Shown in pieces: positions 1-12,239 of a stretch of 64,000 nt of DNA. The translations under genes were made by a program, and so were the position numbers. Numbering within the stretch: the first letter of the stretch is position 1; each line of letters starts with the position of its first letter. The DNA is from Physella acuta (lineage: Eukaryota > Mollusca > Gastropoda > Physidae). The notes under the pieces are model-generated. The model was not told the DNA's origin. It did not search any database and saw only the letters and a program-made list of their open reading frames with translations. The stretch is from assembly GCF_028476545.1 (NCBI RefSeq), contig NW_026732676.1, forward strand, positions 1-64,000. Reading direction: 5' to 3'.

Positions 1-571
1 AAACTCTGATTATAACGATGTGCCTTCACTAAGAATATCATGCAGGTTGACCCACAGAAATATTATAACCCTCAAATAAATGTTGTCTCTTCGCCTCATA
101 TTGTGCAGATTTCCTTCCCCCCACACACACCACAAACACAATCCCCCCCCCCCCCCACATACACACACTGCCATTAAGCAGGTTAGCTTAAGATAATCGT
201 GTGAGAATCGATCCCTTTCCCATGCAACCACACCACGTCGAGGAGTGTGAAAAACGTCAACCTGACTTCTTCAAGTACACAAGGGAGGTAATTCCCAACA
301 CGCTGCAATTTCAAGGGAGGCAATTAAACAAAGCTAGCACGAGAAAAATAAATAGAAAAGGAAAGACATTTAACTCTAGTTTTCATATTGACTTTTTCTT
401 GTGTACTTTAAAATATTTTTAAAATGACCAATGTCTACCTATAGTTTACAATTAAAAAATAATTGTTCGTTTTACCATTTTTATAATTTGGTTATTGTGA
501 ACGATTTATTTTTCTGTAGAAACCAACATGTTGGTTTATGAGTTTATCAAGTGTGTTATTTAGTGTTGTCC
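1..571. other. No gene seen
   Basis: AT-rich DNA with a C homopolymer and CACACA stretch at about 118-172. Short frames lack any feature. Confidence 0.6.
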
Positions 572-848
572 AATGGAAAAAAAAATCCCATGAATCATCA
601 TTTAAATACACATTTGCATTTTCAGGGTTTTTTTTTCTTTTTTTAAAATAAAATTGTAATTAGACGTTTTGTATTAGATCTATGTATAAGTAAACCATCT
701 TAAATGAATGAAAGTAGGCTACAAGTAAGAAAGAAGTTTTACTATTGTAAATCTGTATCAGTCCTCACAAGCCGATGATGGATCCTGTAATACTAAAGCG
801 AACATGCCAGGCAAACTGACGCTGTAAATTTCATGTCTGAGGCCAAAA
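572..848 (+). repeat. Dispersed repeat, related to 18735-19520
   Basis: Carries CATTTGCATTTTCAG, TAAGTAAACCATCTTAAATG and CTGTATCAGTCCTCACAAGC in the same order as the copies at 18.8-19.3 kb, with high identity. No frame is conserved, so it is not an exon duplication. Its right edge stops about 40 bp before the hAT MITE at 891. Confidence 0.82.
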
Positions 849-890
849 AAAAAAAAAAGTCAACGATAGGGAGGGTTAGTACAGTGTAAT

Positions 891-1183
891 CAGGGGCGTA
901 GCGAGGGGGGGCGGGGGGGGGGGCGGACCGCACCGGGTGACACAATTTAGAGGGGGTGACACCAGGGTAAAAAATAGCAAAATATATAGAGAAAAACATG
1001 AGGGGGTGCAAATCGAAAGTTTGATGGGGAGGGGGGGGGTGCAAATCGAAAACTTGAGCGGGGGGGGGGGGGGTGCAAATCGAAAATTTGAAAGTTAACC
1101 CCGGGGAAGGGTCGCTACGCCTCTGGGGGGGGTGGCACCATTAAGTGCCGCACCGGGTGGCACCCGACCTCGCTACGCCACTG
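891..1183 (+). mobile_element. hAT-type non-autonomous element (MITE), copy A
   Basis: Terminal inverted repeats CAGGGGCGTAGCGAGG and CCTCGCTACGCCACTG bound a 293-bp element with no coding capacity. A perfect 8-bp target duplication AGTGTAAT lies at 883-890 and 1184-1191. CAGNG-type ends plus 8-bp duplications are the hAT superfamily signature. The interior consists of G-homopolymer runs alternating with GTGCAAATCGAAA motifs. The exact duplication suggests a fairly recent insertion. Confidence 0.9.
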
Positions 1184-1719
1184 AGTGTAATACAACTCGT
1201 ATTAATTTTAATTTTAAAAACACTTTCTGCCAATAACGATTGAATGTAATAATGTAATTAACACATAGATACGATATAATTGCACGTCAATCTTTTTAAC
1301 AATAAAGAATATGTCTGGGTCATGCTTTAAAATAACGATGTAAAAAGTGATAGCCTTTAATATGGTGTGATATATAGTCATTTTAACATTACACACTGTA
1401 CCCAATAGAGCTTGTAAATCTACGGTCTCGATCTCTACTAGCTGGCAAGTACTAGAACGAGAAGTTGTGACCTACTTACAAGCCCTATTGTGTCAAGCTT
1501 TCGGTGTGTACGGAGCAGGGGAGGGGGTTTATTTCGTTATTTGCCATATCATTGACGTTTTATAGGATGGTTGTTTATGAAAACATCATACAATATTATG
1601 TATCTTAAGAAGTGGGGGTCAAGCTGAATATTTTAAAAACAGATTTAAGAAGATCTAGATATGTTAGGATCAAAATTTATTGTATAAACGGATTAGGTTT
1701 TAGCTTCCTATCCAGGGGT

Positions 1720-1778
1720 TATTAAACGCGGTCAACCGCTAAGGTTACGAGTTCGAAACCCGGGTAACGTTGGCGTTC
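1720..1778 (+). mobile_element. tRNA-like fragment
   Basis: GCGGTCAACCGCTAAGGTTA followed by B-box CGAGTTCGAAACCCGGG looks tRNA-derived (the anticodon-side CCGCTAA recalls tRNA-Ser heads). The acceptor halves are not recognisable. Probably a decayed SINE head. Confidence 0.4.
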
Positions 1779-1949
1779 TCATGACCGATCTGCCCCATAG
1801 ATCTATTTTAGGAAGTTTGATGTACTAACGGGTTAAAGCAAAGACCTGGTTATACCCATATGTATAGCTGCTGATTACGTAAGTGAAAGAAAGGCTCCAT
1901 CCTTAACAGTGCAACAGTCTGTCTGGCTAATTAGCCTAAGCTGGTGCTG

Positions 1950-2165
1950 GTGGTACCATAAAGTGGCAGACTTGTGGTACCTTAAAGTGGTGGACTTGTG
2001 GTACCTTAAAGTGGTGGACTTGTGGTACCTTAAAGTGGTGGACTTGTGGTACCTTAAAGTGGTGGACTTGTGGTACCTTAAAGTGGTGGACTTGTGGTAC
2101 CTTAAAGTGGTGGACTTGTGGTACCTTAAAGTGGTGGACTTGTGGTACCTTAAAGTGGTGGACTT
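1950..2165. repeat. 24-bp minisatellite, nine copies
   Basis: Unit GTGGTACCTTAAAGTGGTGG + ACTT, nine exact-length copies with the first (CATAAAGTGGCAG) and last (CTGTACTTCAG) diverged. The multiple-of-three period keeps frames open on both strands. Confidence 0.95.
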
Positions 2166-3017
2166 GCTGTACTTCAGAGGCTCGGGAATATTTAAAAGCC
2201 CCCCCCCCCCCTCCCTCAGGTGTGTGACTGGAGGGGGGTGGGGAGGGGGTAGATAAACAACAAGCAGCAATATTGGACTCAGTAATAACAATGTCATCCT
2301 CAGCTTGATGGAAAATTTTATGGTAAAAATATAAAAAAAACTATATATATAATTCTCTTCTTGGAGACGCTAGAAAACAAGCTGTAAGCGCGCTCCCTAC
2401 AACCCCACCCCTACATGGTCTGGTGAGCTGCGGTTCACGCTAAATGTTTACAAGCAGAGCTGGGTCTAGTGACGACTATTAGGGGCAGATAATTTAGTTT
2501 GAAACTATTTTAAACGTAGGGGGGGTAACTAAGTGGAGTTTACTTTGACGGAAGAGGTGTGTGGAAGGAGTGGGGGAGGGGGTTATCGTCCTTATCGAGC
2601 TACTTTTAGTGTTTTAAAGAAATATTTTCAGTGGCAGCGTTGATACTGTCGAATTCACAAATTATGAATTACTGAAAAGTAGAAAATAAAACAACTAAAT
2701 AGCGGCGTATGATATGCCGCGGGTCGACTCGTAAACAATAACAAGCCTAACACATCATCGTTCTTGGGGGCACACCGGGATTTATCCTTGTAGACCGTCG
2801 GGCCAGTTCACAATTCCTTATACCACAGCAAAATACCGTATATTTTGAAGACAAAATAAACATTGAATATCAAGAGCAATTGCCAACGAGTCTTAGTACA
2901 AAAAAGGATAACTCTGTCGGATCAATACAGAGCGAAACAAGAGTGACGTCCCTTCACGAAATACGCCCTCATCGTCTGAAATCTTTCCACGCCAGCAGTT
3001 TCGATAACCCAATCAGT
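2166..3017. other. No gene seen
   Basis: C and G homopolymers at 2200-2250, G-rich GGGAGGGGG patches near 2520-2580, and otherwise unique AT-rich sequence. Confidence 0.55.
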
Positions 3018-3402
3018 AAACTAAGTCAAGCTTGTATAAAGGGACGTAACCATCACAACAAATACCAACTTTCTTGTAACACTACGTCAGAAGTGTTATA
3101 GCTCTTTTTTTATTGGAATCGTGTTAAAAAAAACAACGAAAGGAATGCCCTTAAAGGTCACATTTTTTATATATCCAATTCAAAAGCGACAGCTAAAGAG
3201 GTACTAATTAAAGTAAGTCAAGCTTGTTTAAAGGGAAATAACCATCACAACAAATACCAACTTTCTTGTAAAACTACATCAGATGTGTTGTAACTCTGTT
3301 TTTATTGGAATTATGCTAAAAAAAAGTAAACAGCGAAAGTAATGCCCTTAAGGGTCACATTTTTTTTATATATCCACTTCAAAAGTGACAGCTAAAGAGG
3401 TA
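3018..3402. repeat. Tandem duplication of about 190 bp
   Basis: AAGTCAAGCTTGT(A/T)TAAAGG opens two copies (about 3022 and 3212). Both contain CAACAAATACCAACTTTCTT, GGTCACATTTTTT and GACAGCTAAAGAGGTAC. They differ by scattered substitutions and short indels. The 73-codon frame at 2880-3101 crosses the junction and is not conserved in copy 2. Confidence 0.88.
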
Positions 3403-4277
3403 CGAAGTCGGCCCATTTAACAGATTCCAGAGTAGAAAATTGGGGGAACGATTGGACAGTTATACTGGGCGTAGTTGAACTAATTTGGATGGAGAGGTGC
3501 GAAAAAATGACAAGCCGATTACGTCACAATGCGCGCTTTGGAGCGGAAGGGAGGGGCAGACAATAAGGGGAGGTAATAGATGACAATTCAAGGGCGATAA
3601 TAGAGGACTTTGAGAAGCAAAAATGGCTGCCTCATAGTCAACCAGAGGCCCAGCAGATAATTTGACGGGGGTATAATTTTGTAGTTTTTCTGCGATGGAA
3701 AAACATACAAAGAACGATAATTGCTCTAATTTGCAGAACGGCAACAACTAGTATTTTAAAATGTACCTTTATACGAATAATAATAACCGTATTTTTGTAC
3801 TGAAGTAATAATTACAAAAGAAACCATGCCGGTTAAATGACACGATTCTGTTTAATCTTTCTCGACTTTATTAGTTTTGATATTTAGATTTTTTCAAGAA
3901 ACAGAACCCATGCACTGCTATACTAGATGTAGCTACGGCGATCAAGTAATGAGATATGGAAATTCTACAGGACATATTCTGTTTACTTTACAATTTAAAT
4001 CAATTCTACTACACTAAAAACATTAAAAAAATGTAACTCAACAAAAACACAAGTGATGAAGTATTTTGAGATGGAAATCACCTATATTCTGCATGACATA
4101 TTCTAATGTCGTTACGTTCTAAAACAATTTTTATTACACTAAAAACATTTTTTTAAATGTAAATCCTCAAAAAAAAAAAAATAAATAAATAAAAAACAAC
4201 TGATCAAGTAATTTGAGAATCAAATGAAATATATTCTTCAGGAAATATCCCATTTTCTTTACGATTTACACACATTC
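3403..4277. other. No gene seen
   Basis: Unique AT-rich DNA. A loosely repeated motif (ACTACACTAAAAACATTTTTTT with GATCAAGTAATTTGAGA) recurs near 4000, 4130 and 4200, and as ACTATACAAATAC after the MITE at 4494; this suggests an old ~110-bp tandem array that the 4286-4493 MITE entered. Confidence 0.5.
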
Positions 4278-4285
4278 TACTATAC

Positions 4286-4493
4286 CAGGGGTCGGCAACC
4301 TGCGGCTCGCGAGCCGCATGCGGCTCTTTTGATATCAAGATGCGGCTCTCCAGCTCCTTGAACAAATACTAATAATCTTAATAAAAAAATAAAATATTTG
4401 AAATAAAAAAAATGTTAGTGGCTCTTTAAAACCAGGGAAATTTTGAAAATTGTAACTTTTGGCTCTTCCGTTTCAAAAGGTTGCCGACCCCTG
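4286..4493 (+). mobile_element. hAT-type MITE with perfect 8-bp duplication
   Basis: The ends are CAGGGGTCGGCAACCTG and GGTTGCCGACCCCTG. Exact 8-bp duplications TACTATAC lie at 4278-4285 and 4494-4501. The element is 208 bp, non-coding, with an AT-rich centre and repeated GCGGCTC motifs near the left end. The terminal sequence resembles CAGGGGTCGGCAA-type hAT (Charlie-like) elements known in many animals. The perfect duplication argues for a young copy. Confidence 0.92.
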
Positions 4494-4924
4494 TACTATA
4501 CAAATACAATTTTTTTTAAAAATGTGATATTAAAGTGAAAGCCTTCATCAGAAATCACTCAGTTTACTATAGAGTGTACGAATATTTTATTACTGAAATT
4601 ACATTTAAAGCTTGCGTCCGTTCCATTGCTACATCATTAAACAAACAAAAATGATACATTTGCATTATCTCTAAACTTATATTACAATCTTTTACCTTAG
4701 AAATATTATATATTTTGATTCAAAGATAATGACATCTAACACATACGTTTGATTACTTATACCACCAACATTACATACACGATTCACATTAAACCGGATT
4801 TATGTAACTCTAAAACAGAAATCAAATTGAACCTTCATCTGTAAAAGTTGACTTGTACCGTACAAATAGCCTCACTTGTCGGCATTATCATCCATGTTCT
4901 TACATTTTCATCAGACTTCCTAGG

Positions 4925-4990
4925 TTCTCCCTGACGTCACGCATGCACATAGACAACCGGAAGTAACCATACAGAAACCGGATGTACGGT
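4925..4990. promoter_or_regulatory. CRE plus ETS motif cluster, promoter-like
   Basis: TGACGTCA (4932-4939), CCGGAAGT (4957-4964) and CCGGATGT (4978-4985) fall within 55 bp in a locally CpG-containing segment. CRE and ETS sites often mark CpG-type or bidirectional promoters in animals. No convincing exon is seen on either side, so this is only a candidate. Confidence 0.22.
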
Positions 4991-6370
4991 TTAACGTTAC
5001 GTGTAGCTTCCATTTTTTTCCTTAGACAGTTCTTGCAAGGTCTTCGTCTACGATGCTAGACAGTTCTAGACTTGCAGCATTTGTAAGGATTACATGATGT
5101 CTTCGCGGAGAGACGTAAAAAAAAAAAAAAAAATTCTTTGGTTTTTTTCATAACCGTTCAATCATTTCATAACCTGCCACCCCCATGGCGCGACAGAATG
5201 AATCCATCCTCCTCGCCCGATTCTGTTTACTCGAGAAAATGACAGGGTGTAATAGGATATGTTACTGTAAATATGCTAACGCTAGCCTTGAAAAAAAATA
5301 AGAAAGGGTGCTGTACTTTTTATATTAGTCTTGTGTATTGATTGATTTTTTTTTTCCCTTTTCGTTAAGATTAGAAGAGAATATAATTATTCTACAAAAA
5401 CGACAAACTGTTTGTTGTGCATATATTTTTTTTTAAGTTTCAAAGAACGTGAAGCGCAATGGATAATTAATTGTCTGAGGTTTTTAAATAGAAAATAAAG
5501 TGCTATAAAAAAATCTAATTCGTTTATTGAACGAAAATATATAAATTATACGTTGTATGTGTTGTAGTGCAGATGGTTTTTAGTTTGAAGAAAAGTTTGT
5601 GTTTTATAAATTATAAAGCAGTTTAACAAAGTAATATTTAAAAAATAAATAACAATCTTCTGAAATGCAGGCGGTGTATTTTTAGGTGCTTGAGTTCGCA
5701 AAAAAAGTATGTCAATGCGCTTGTTTAAAAATTGGCAAAACAAACAATGGGAAGTAACTTAAAAAAAAAAAAAAAGTAGTTATCCAATGTATGTGTCTTT
5801 GACATTACCCACCCGGCAATCACCTCACTGGCAGCCCCCCCTCCCTCTTCCACCATCCTCTAATAAGTCTTAACCTTCATATAAATTACGCCCAATGAAT
5901 TATCCTTATATCTAACCCTATGCGGATGTCTTTCACTATCCCTACAAATATCTTTGTAAACACAGTGCTCCCTATCCATGTTTACTGTTATAACCATAAA
6001 CATAACTTATCCCTAATTTATCCTTAACTTATCCGTATCTCGCTATTTAAATGACCCGGTGAAAGGGGGGGGGTGGCAATGTATTTAATTGGTCTGAGGG
6101 TAATGAGGGTGGGAGGGGGTGGGGAGGTATTACCGGAAAGTAATAAACAGCCAGGTCTAATAGATACGTTACTTTTTACTTTGTACTTAAACTTTTTTTT
6201 TAAATTCTCACTTAGCGTACCGTCCCAGACTGCAACCAAATTAGATTCGACCTTCCCCTTGTACTAGATTGCTGGACCATGATTTTGTTATGTTTCTCTT
6301 TGAAGTTATGGCGACATAACATGGCTTGTTCATGACAGCGAAATAATTGTGCGCAGTTACCTCCCTGCTT
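4991..6370. other. No gene seen
   Basis: AT-rich with several A and T homopolymers and CTTAT-rich sequence at 5840-6050 (weak ATCCTTAT periodicity). No exon-like segment. Confidence 0.5.
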
Positions 6371-6467
6371 ATGTGTCTCTATTTCTCTCTCTCTTTCTCT
6401 CTTTTTTTCTCTCTTTCTCTCCTTCTCTCTTTCTCTCTCTTTTTTTCTCTCTTTCTCTCTCTCTCTT

Positions 6468-6498
<31 letters not shown>

Positions 6499-6499
6499 A
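6371..6499. repeat. (CT)n-rich pyrimidine tract
   Basis: About 130 bp of CT/CTTT repeats with T runs. Strand-asymmetric polypyrimidine, capable of triplex formation. Confidence 0.95.
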
Positions 6500-7112
6500 G
6501 CTTGAAAGTTTAAGAGAGATCTTTAGAAGTTGTTTTAGTGTTAATGTTCTTAAGTTGTTTTTTAAGAAGCATTAGGGTGACGCTCCTTTAATTGGATGTT
6601 TTAAAGCACTATTTCCTTGTTGTTGTTTTTTTTAAAACATATTTCTGACAGAAAGACGCATTTGTTTTTAAATATGTTGGAGACGTGGATATTAACTCAA
6701 ACATATAAAGCTATAACATTAACTGAATCGTCATAGGAAAACTACAATTCGAGTAAAAACTTCTTTACTCATCTTTACATTACTTTACTCTGAAACAATT
6801 TGACTAATAACCTTGTAAAGACACACATCATCTAAAACACAACGTAAATAAACTTCATCCATACTTTCTTTCAGGTCTCTCTCCCCATGGCTAGCAACCA
6901 CCACTCCCCCCACCCCCCCACAGAAAGGTGAAATAGGCCGCGGCCAAACTGACCAGAGAATCCTTAAATGGAATATTCAGATGACCTAATGAAGCGCAAT
7001 GAGGCAACTCTGAGCCATCGGAAATTTCAACGCGGAAATTGGCCAGATAATGGCAGGCAGCTTCGATCGTGGGAAATATTGATGGGAAAAATTACATGCA
7101 ATATGGACATTG

Positions 7113-7490
<378 letters not shown>

Positions 7491-7499
7491 ATATATTAC

Positions 7500-8800
7500 T
7501 TATAAATAAGTAAAATATCTATTTGTCTGCCTCGGTCAAATTTTCAGTAATTTCCGTTGACTGGAAGTAGTAATTTACGCTATTTCCGACTTCTTTAAAA
7601 AACGCATGTGAATTTATAAAGTCCTAATAATATTCCGCACTACTATACACAGATTGTTTGTCGTTCACTTGGTACGCAATTCTTTTTTCTATGAGATTCT
7701 ATTATTTTTTTAACGCTTTAGTAATTTAAAATAGATTAAAAATCATGTATATTTCTCGAGTTGCCATCCACCATACCTTTATATAAGAATATTCGAGAAA
7801 GTTGAGGGGAGATCACTCCCGGTTTATTTATAATTAATAACAGTTTAGAAGCCGATTCTAAATGTCCTCTTTGTTTACTTCTATTTTTCGGTTTGAGGAC
7901 AAACTGGGGGTTTTACAGTGGTTCACTATATTGAACCAGTCACGTCCGCCACCGCCCCAGCAGGGTTCGTTTTAGCGCCCTGGGCTATCATGTTAGCGCT
8001 ATTGTGCATACTTTCGTTTTAACGAGCGCGATAAGCTGTGGTTAAAAAGGGTTAGTACAGTCGAAAACAGGGCGTTAACCGGCACCCAAAGGGGTGCTAT
8101 TTGGCGCCCCGGACCTCCCCGTGAGCGCTTTGGCGCCTACGCTCATTAAGTGAGTGCAATTGACTATGGGGTACTCATTTGTATCAAGCTGTTCGGCCGG
8201 TGCCATGGCGGGGTGCAATTTGACGCCCCTGGTTAGACTGTGAGCACTATGCGTTTATGTTTGCATATGTATGTCTTTGAACACGTTAACTTGAGTACAG
8301 TTACAGCTAGGTTGATAAAATTTCATATACAACTGTTATATAAGTATTATATTATATAAGTATTATATAAACGTTTGTAGTTCTGTATCAACTTTTAAGC
8401 GATTTCCGTAACCAGAAGCGAAACATTTTACTTTTGGTTTTTAAAAGCCTATAACCTGAGTACTGTTTCATATAAACAACAAAATTTCACACAAAAAGAA
8501 AAAAAAATCAAATTTTCTGTCTTCTATAAAATTTTGAATACTTTATGTTGAACGGAAGAAGTATTTTACACTATTTCCGATTCTTCAAATAACGCATGTG
8601 AATGTAAAAAGTACTAATAATCCGCACCATTATAAACACTTTGTTTTTTTCTACGAGATTCTATTCTATTTTTAAAAGTTTAAGTAATTAAAACTGGTTT
8701 AAAATATTGTCTATATCCCGAGTTGCCATCCCCCATATTGTAAGAATATTCGAGAAAGTTTAGGGGAGATCACTACCGGTTTATTTTAGTTGTAAAATGA
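7500..8800 (+). repeat. Unclassified interspersed repeat, two direct modules
   Basis: A roughly 300-bp module (TTTCCG, GCATGTGAAT, CTACGAGATTCTATT, then GAGTTGCCATCC and GAGAAAGTTTAGGGGAGATC) occurs at about 7530-7830 and again at 8550-8793, with diverged intervening sequence (GCGCCC-rich at 7960-8230, ACTTGAGTACAGTTACAGC at about 8290). Inverted counterparts lie at 12240-12368 and 13142-13600. No reading frame is preserved. It could be the untranslated tail of a LINE-like element, but I cannot assign a family. Confidence 0.7.
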
Positions 8801-9931
8801 AAATTTATTTTAAAAATTATCAATATTTAGTATTTTAGACATCATCTTAGATGTTAATACATAGCATAGCACTTTAAAAGTATGTATCACACAATGACAA
8901 TAGGGTCGAGACATACAGAGATATAGAGTCCATTTCATCTTTATAGTTTAGATTAATAAGCAACCATTCAACAATAATTAATATGTAGCATGCATTTATT
9001 TTTTATTTACAATAATAATCCGTATTACATTTATTAGTTAACTACACAATTTTGGCGATTCGTTTATTTATAGCCTACGTTTGAAACAATTCCCGGAAGT
9101 AAATGTCACAAAAAGTTTAAGCGGAAAAAAAAAGTTAAAAAGATTGAAAAATTGGTTTCACGGACATCCGCTTTTCGTGTTAATATATAAAAAACGTAAT
9201 TATTATATTTTGTCTTGAATAATAGAAGACATAGCTTACCATACCATTATTTGATGGAAAGCTTGAGTTTTTTCAGTCCCGATATTGTTTAAGATTATTT
9301 TGGTAGTTTTTGAATGTTGGCGATTATTGGTGAAGATATTTTAAGCTCCTTTCTTGAATACTACAGGCGAAATCATTGGCATTCCCTGTACAAAACAATA
9401 GGGTTCTTTAATAAAAACACCTGTCGCCCGCCGGCAATAATTACTGGTTTCTTAAGCAAAACACTGAAACGCTTACTATCTCCGGGATGTTTAGGAAAGC
9501 TATTGCGTTATTTAAGACCAGGGATGATTTGTTAAGGATAGTGATAGGTAGGGGTGTTTGACTGTCTTAACACAATTATACTAAGTCACGAGACACTTAT
9601 ACTACCTGGGATGTCCAATTTGACGGTCATTCCGCTGCTTGGGTGAAACATTACTCAAGACTTCTACGAGCAGCCAAGCTTAAGTGTTTGTTTTCTTGAA
9701 TTATATGACGGTATTTACTGTCTCGCCTACAGCTGCTATAGGGTATTTTAGGGATAATGCCAAACGTTCGTAAAACATTTTATAGCACTGGCGGGGCCCT
9801 TGTGTCGTCATCTTCTCGCGAGGCACACAAACACTCGTATGTTTGCACTCAAAGTATGGTATGTTTAAGGACTAAAGCTCTAGCAGGAATCAGGGACAGA
9901 GGCATCTAAATAAATGAGAAAATAAATTATT
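8801..9931. other. No gene seen
   Basis: Unique AT-rich sequence. The 73-codon frame at 9314-9535 has no recognisable domain and no splice context. Confidence 0.5.
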
Positions 9932-9953
9932 TATATATATATATATATATTAA

Positions 9954-10272
9954 CTAGCTTATACCCGTGCTTCGCTACGGCGTGGATAGGGATATTACCT
10001 CTGTGCGGTCCCCGCATTGGGCCGAATATTTCTTTAGCGCACCGCGTTGCGCGCGGGTGTCGGTAGCTCTTATGTGTGAATATGGATATTCACGGAAATT
10101 AAATTACGGAAAATAAAATGGCGTAACGCTTTCACGAACCTTCGCCCAGATATATCTCCTTCCCAAACTCGCGGCCTCCGCGCACAGGGAGAGACTTTCA
10201 CATGGTTCCGGAATTTATAGCGATGACGGATTGACTGACGGAATGACCGACACACTACAACCTATTTATAGA
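9954..10272 (-). mobile_element. Non-autonomous Helitron-like element, family A
   Basis: Read on the minus strand it begins A|TCTATAAATAGG and ends with a GC-rich hairpin CCGTAGCGAAGCACGG (GAA loop) followed by GTATAAGCTAG|T. A 5' TC, a 3' hairpin plus CTAG, insertion between A and T, and absence of TIRs or target duplication are the Helitron hallmarks. It is 319 bp and non-coding. Relatives lie at 10952-11069 and 11070-11438. Confidence 0.82.
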
Positions 10273-10847
10273 TACACTACTATTTAAAATACTAAAAAGA
10301 AAAGTGGGGGTCGCTTAATTATGTATTGGATACTAATACCAATATTTAGGCAGCGACCTACTCTCTTTTCTTTAGTGTTATTTAAATAGTGGTGTATTTA
10401 AAGAAAATTATTTTATTCCTTATTTTTAGTGTATTATTACATACACGTTTTTCCTTAAATTGTTTTCATGCAATGTTTTTCAGAACTTTCAATTTTATGT
10501 TCACATTAAATTTCTTGTGTTATTTTAATTGTGTCTTGGGGTACTAAAAAATAGGTTGTGTATTTCAGCTTCTCTTGGATTAAACACGGAAATTTATATA
10601 AAAAAAAGCATCTTTGTAAAGACAATTGTCAGATAGTCTTTTTTTTTTCATTGTAAAACACACGCCCGCATACATGTGTGTCTAAACTGACCACTAGTCA
10701 GGCAGATGCAAGCGATGGAAACCTTTAAAATCTTATTTCTGTTTTGTTCTATTAAATAAATAACATTATTGAAATTAACACGAAGTGTGAATCAAAGTTA
10801 ACGGCTGGTTTAGTGTGGAAATATGTTATGTTTATTATACAAAAACA
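10273..10847. other. No gene seen
   Basis: AT-rich unique sequence between Helitron copies. Confidence 0.5.
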
Positions 10848-10869
10848 CACACACACACACACACATATA

Positions 10870-10951
<82 letters not shown>
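10848..10951. repeat. (CA)n then (TA)n compound microsatellite
   Basis: CACACA for about 20 bp grades into more than 40 TA units that end at the 3' terminus of the Helitron fragment at 10952. Helitrons often sit next to TA tracts because they target AT dinucleotides. Confidence 0.95.
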
Positions 10952-10952
<1 letters not shown>

Positions 10953-11069
10953 TTGTTTATACCCGTGCTTCGCCACGGTGTGGATATATGTATATATATT
11001 ACCTCAGACGCGGGTGCGGGTCCCTGCATTGGGGCGAATAGTCCTTCTGCGCACAGCACTGCGCACATG
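10952..11069 (-). mobile_element. Helitron-like family A, 3'-end fragment
   Basis: The minus-strand 3' end shows the same hairpin (CCGTGGCGAAGCACGG) and GTATAA, but the terminal CTAG has drifted to CAAG. Only about 118 bp is present. It abuts the 3' end of the next family A copy, giving a head-to-tail pair. Confidence 0.7.
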
Positions 11070-11438
11070 TAGCTTATACCCGTGCTTTGCTACAGTGTGT
11101 ATATTGATATTACCTCAGAGTTTACTGCGCTGCGCTCGGATTGCGGTCCCCGCATTGGGGCGGCTATTCCTTCAGCGCACCGCGCTCCGCGCGGGTGTCA
11201 GTAGACCTTTGGTGCGAATACGGATATTTACAAAAATTAAATTACGGAAAAAAAAAATTAAGAGCCGAAGCTCTCCCGAACGTCCGCCAAGACATTTCTC
11301 CTCCCCAAACTCGCGTCATCATCTAAACCGCAGCGAAACACCACGTTTTCTCGGGCGTCCGCGCCCCAGGGAGAGACTTCCAAAATCTATAGCGATGACG
11401 GAATGACTGACACACTACCTGGTCGCTTATATTATAGA
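11070..11438 (-). mobile_element. Helitron-like family A, near-complete copy
   Basis: On the minus strand it starts A|TCTATAATATAAGC, shares GTGTGTCAGTCATTCCGTC and the GCGCACCGCG region with the 9954-10272 copy, and ends in the family hairpin and GTATAAGCTA at the junction with the fragment at 10952-11069. The final G|T of CTAG|T is lost at that junction. Confidence 0.75.
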
Positions 11439-11545
11439 TATATATAAATGTATACATTATGCGTATAATTAAAAAAATCCAAGCCACTAATCTTATGTTA
11501 TATTTGTGCGACAATGTGATGGAAGCGGTGTCTATTAGTTATTTA

Positions 11546-11768
11546 CTAGGCATGCTGCCCAGCTTCGCTTAGGCTTTCGAAAACATTGAGAATTTCAAAG
11601 CTTAATTAATTCGCCCGAGGGTCAGTCTACGACCTCAGGAGTTAAGAAGAGGTTCCTACGTGGACATTTTTTTCCGATTTATAGCTCATATAAGGCGCCG
11701 GTCAGTCAAGGTCAGTTTTGACCCCCTCATCGTAGACTTTTTGGCCAACCGCAAAAAATTTTGCGGAC

Positions 11769-11799
<31 letters not shown>

Positions 11800-11829
11800 A
11801 GTGCGCACATGGGGAATTATATATTAGGA
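11546..11829 (-). mobile_element. Non-autonomous Helitron-like element, family B, short copy
   Basis: The minus strand begins A|TCCTAATATATAATTCC and contains GTGCGCAC followed by a (CT)n microsatellite. It ends CCTAAGCGAAGCTGGGCAGC then ATGCCTAG|T. It is 284 bp and non-coding, with no terminal inverted repeats or target duplication. An internal microsatellite near one end is common in short Helitrons. It shares the GCGAAGC hairpin core with family A but differs elsewhere. Confidence 0.82.
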
Positions 11830-11927
11830 TCTTATTAGAATACATTAGAAACGTTGTATTTTAATAGATGTATTAGTCCTTGTGAAATGGTTGCTATGAT
11901 ACACCAGCTTGAAAGAAAAGTAAACAA

Positions 11928-11931
<4 letters not shown>

Positions 11932-11999
<68 letters not shown>
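11932..11999. repeat. (TA)n microsatellite
   Basis: About 33 TA units between the two family B Helitrons. Confidence 0.95.
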
Positions 12000-12004
<5 letters not shown>

Positions 12005-12239
12005 CCTCTAAGTTACCATAGTTATGTTTTTCTTTGTACGTGTAAACATATTGAGAACAGTATGCTAAATTTATGAAAGAGAAATATTATTAAATATATA
12101 AAAATAATGAAAATAAAAAAAGTATTAGTAACTTTATAAAACAATATCAATAAAAAAAGTATTAGTGAATATCTCAAAAAAAAAGTATTAGTACAAATCT
12201 AAAACAATAAAAGAAAAGTATTAGAAAATATCTAAAACA

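Noticed and set aside
10813-11406. 197-codon frame across TA tract and G+C-rich sequence
   Set aside because: The G+C-rich part is Helitron-like non-coding DNA and the frame is not shared with the related copy at 9954-10272.
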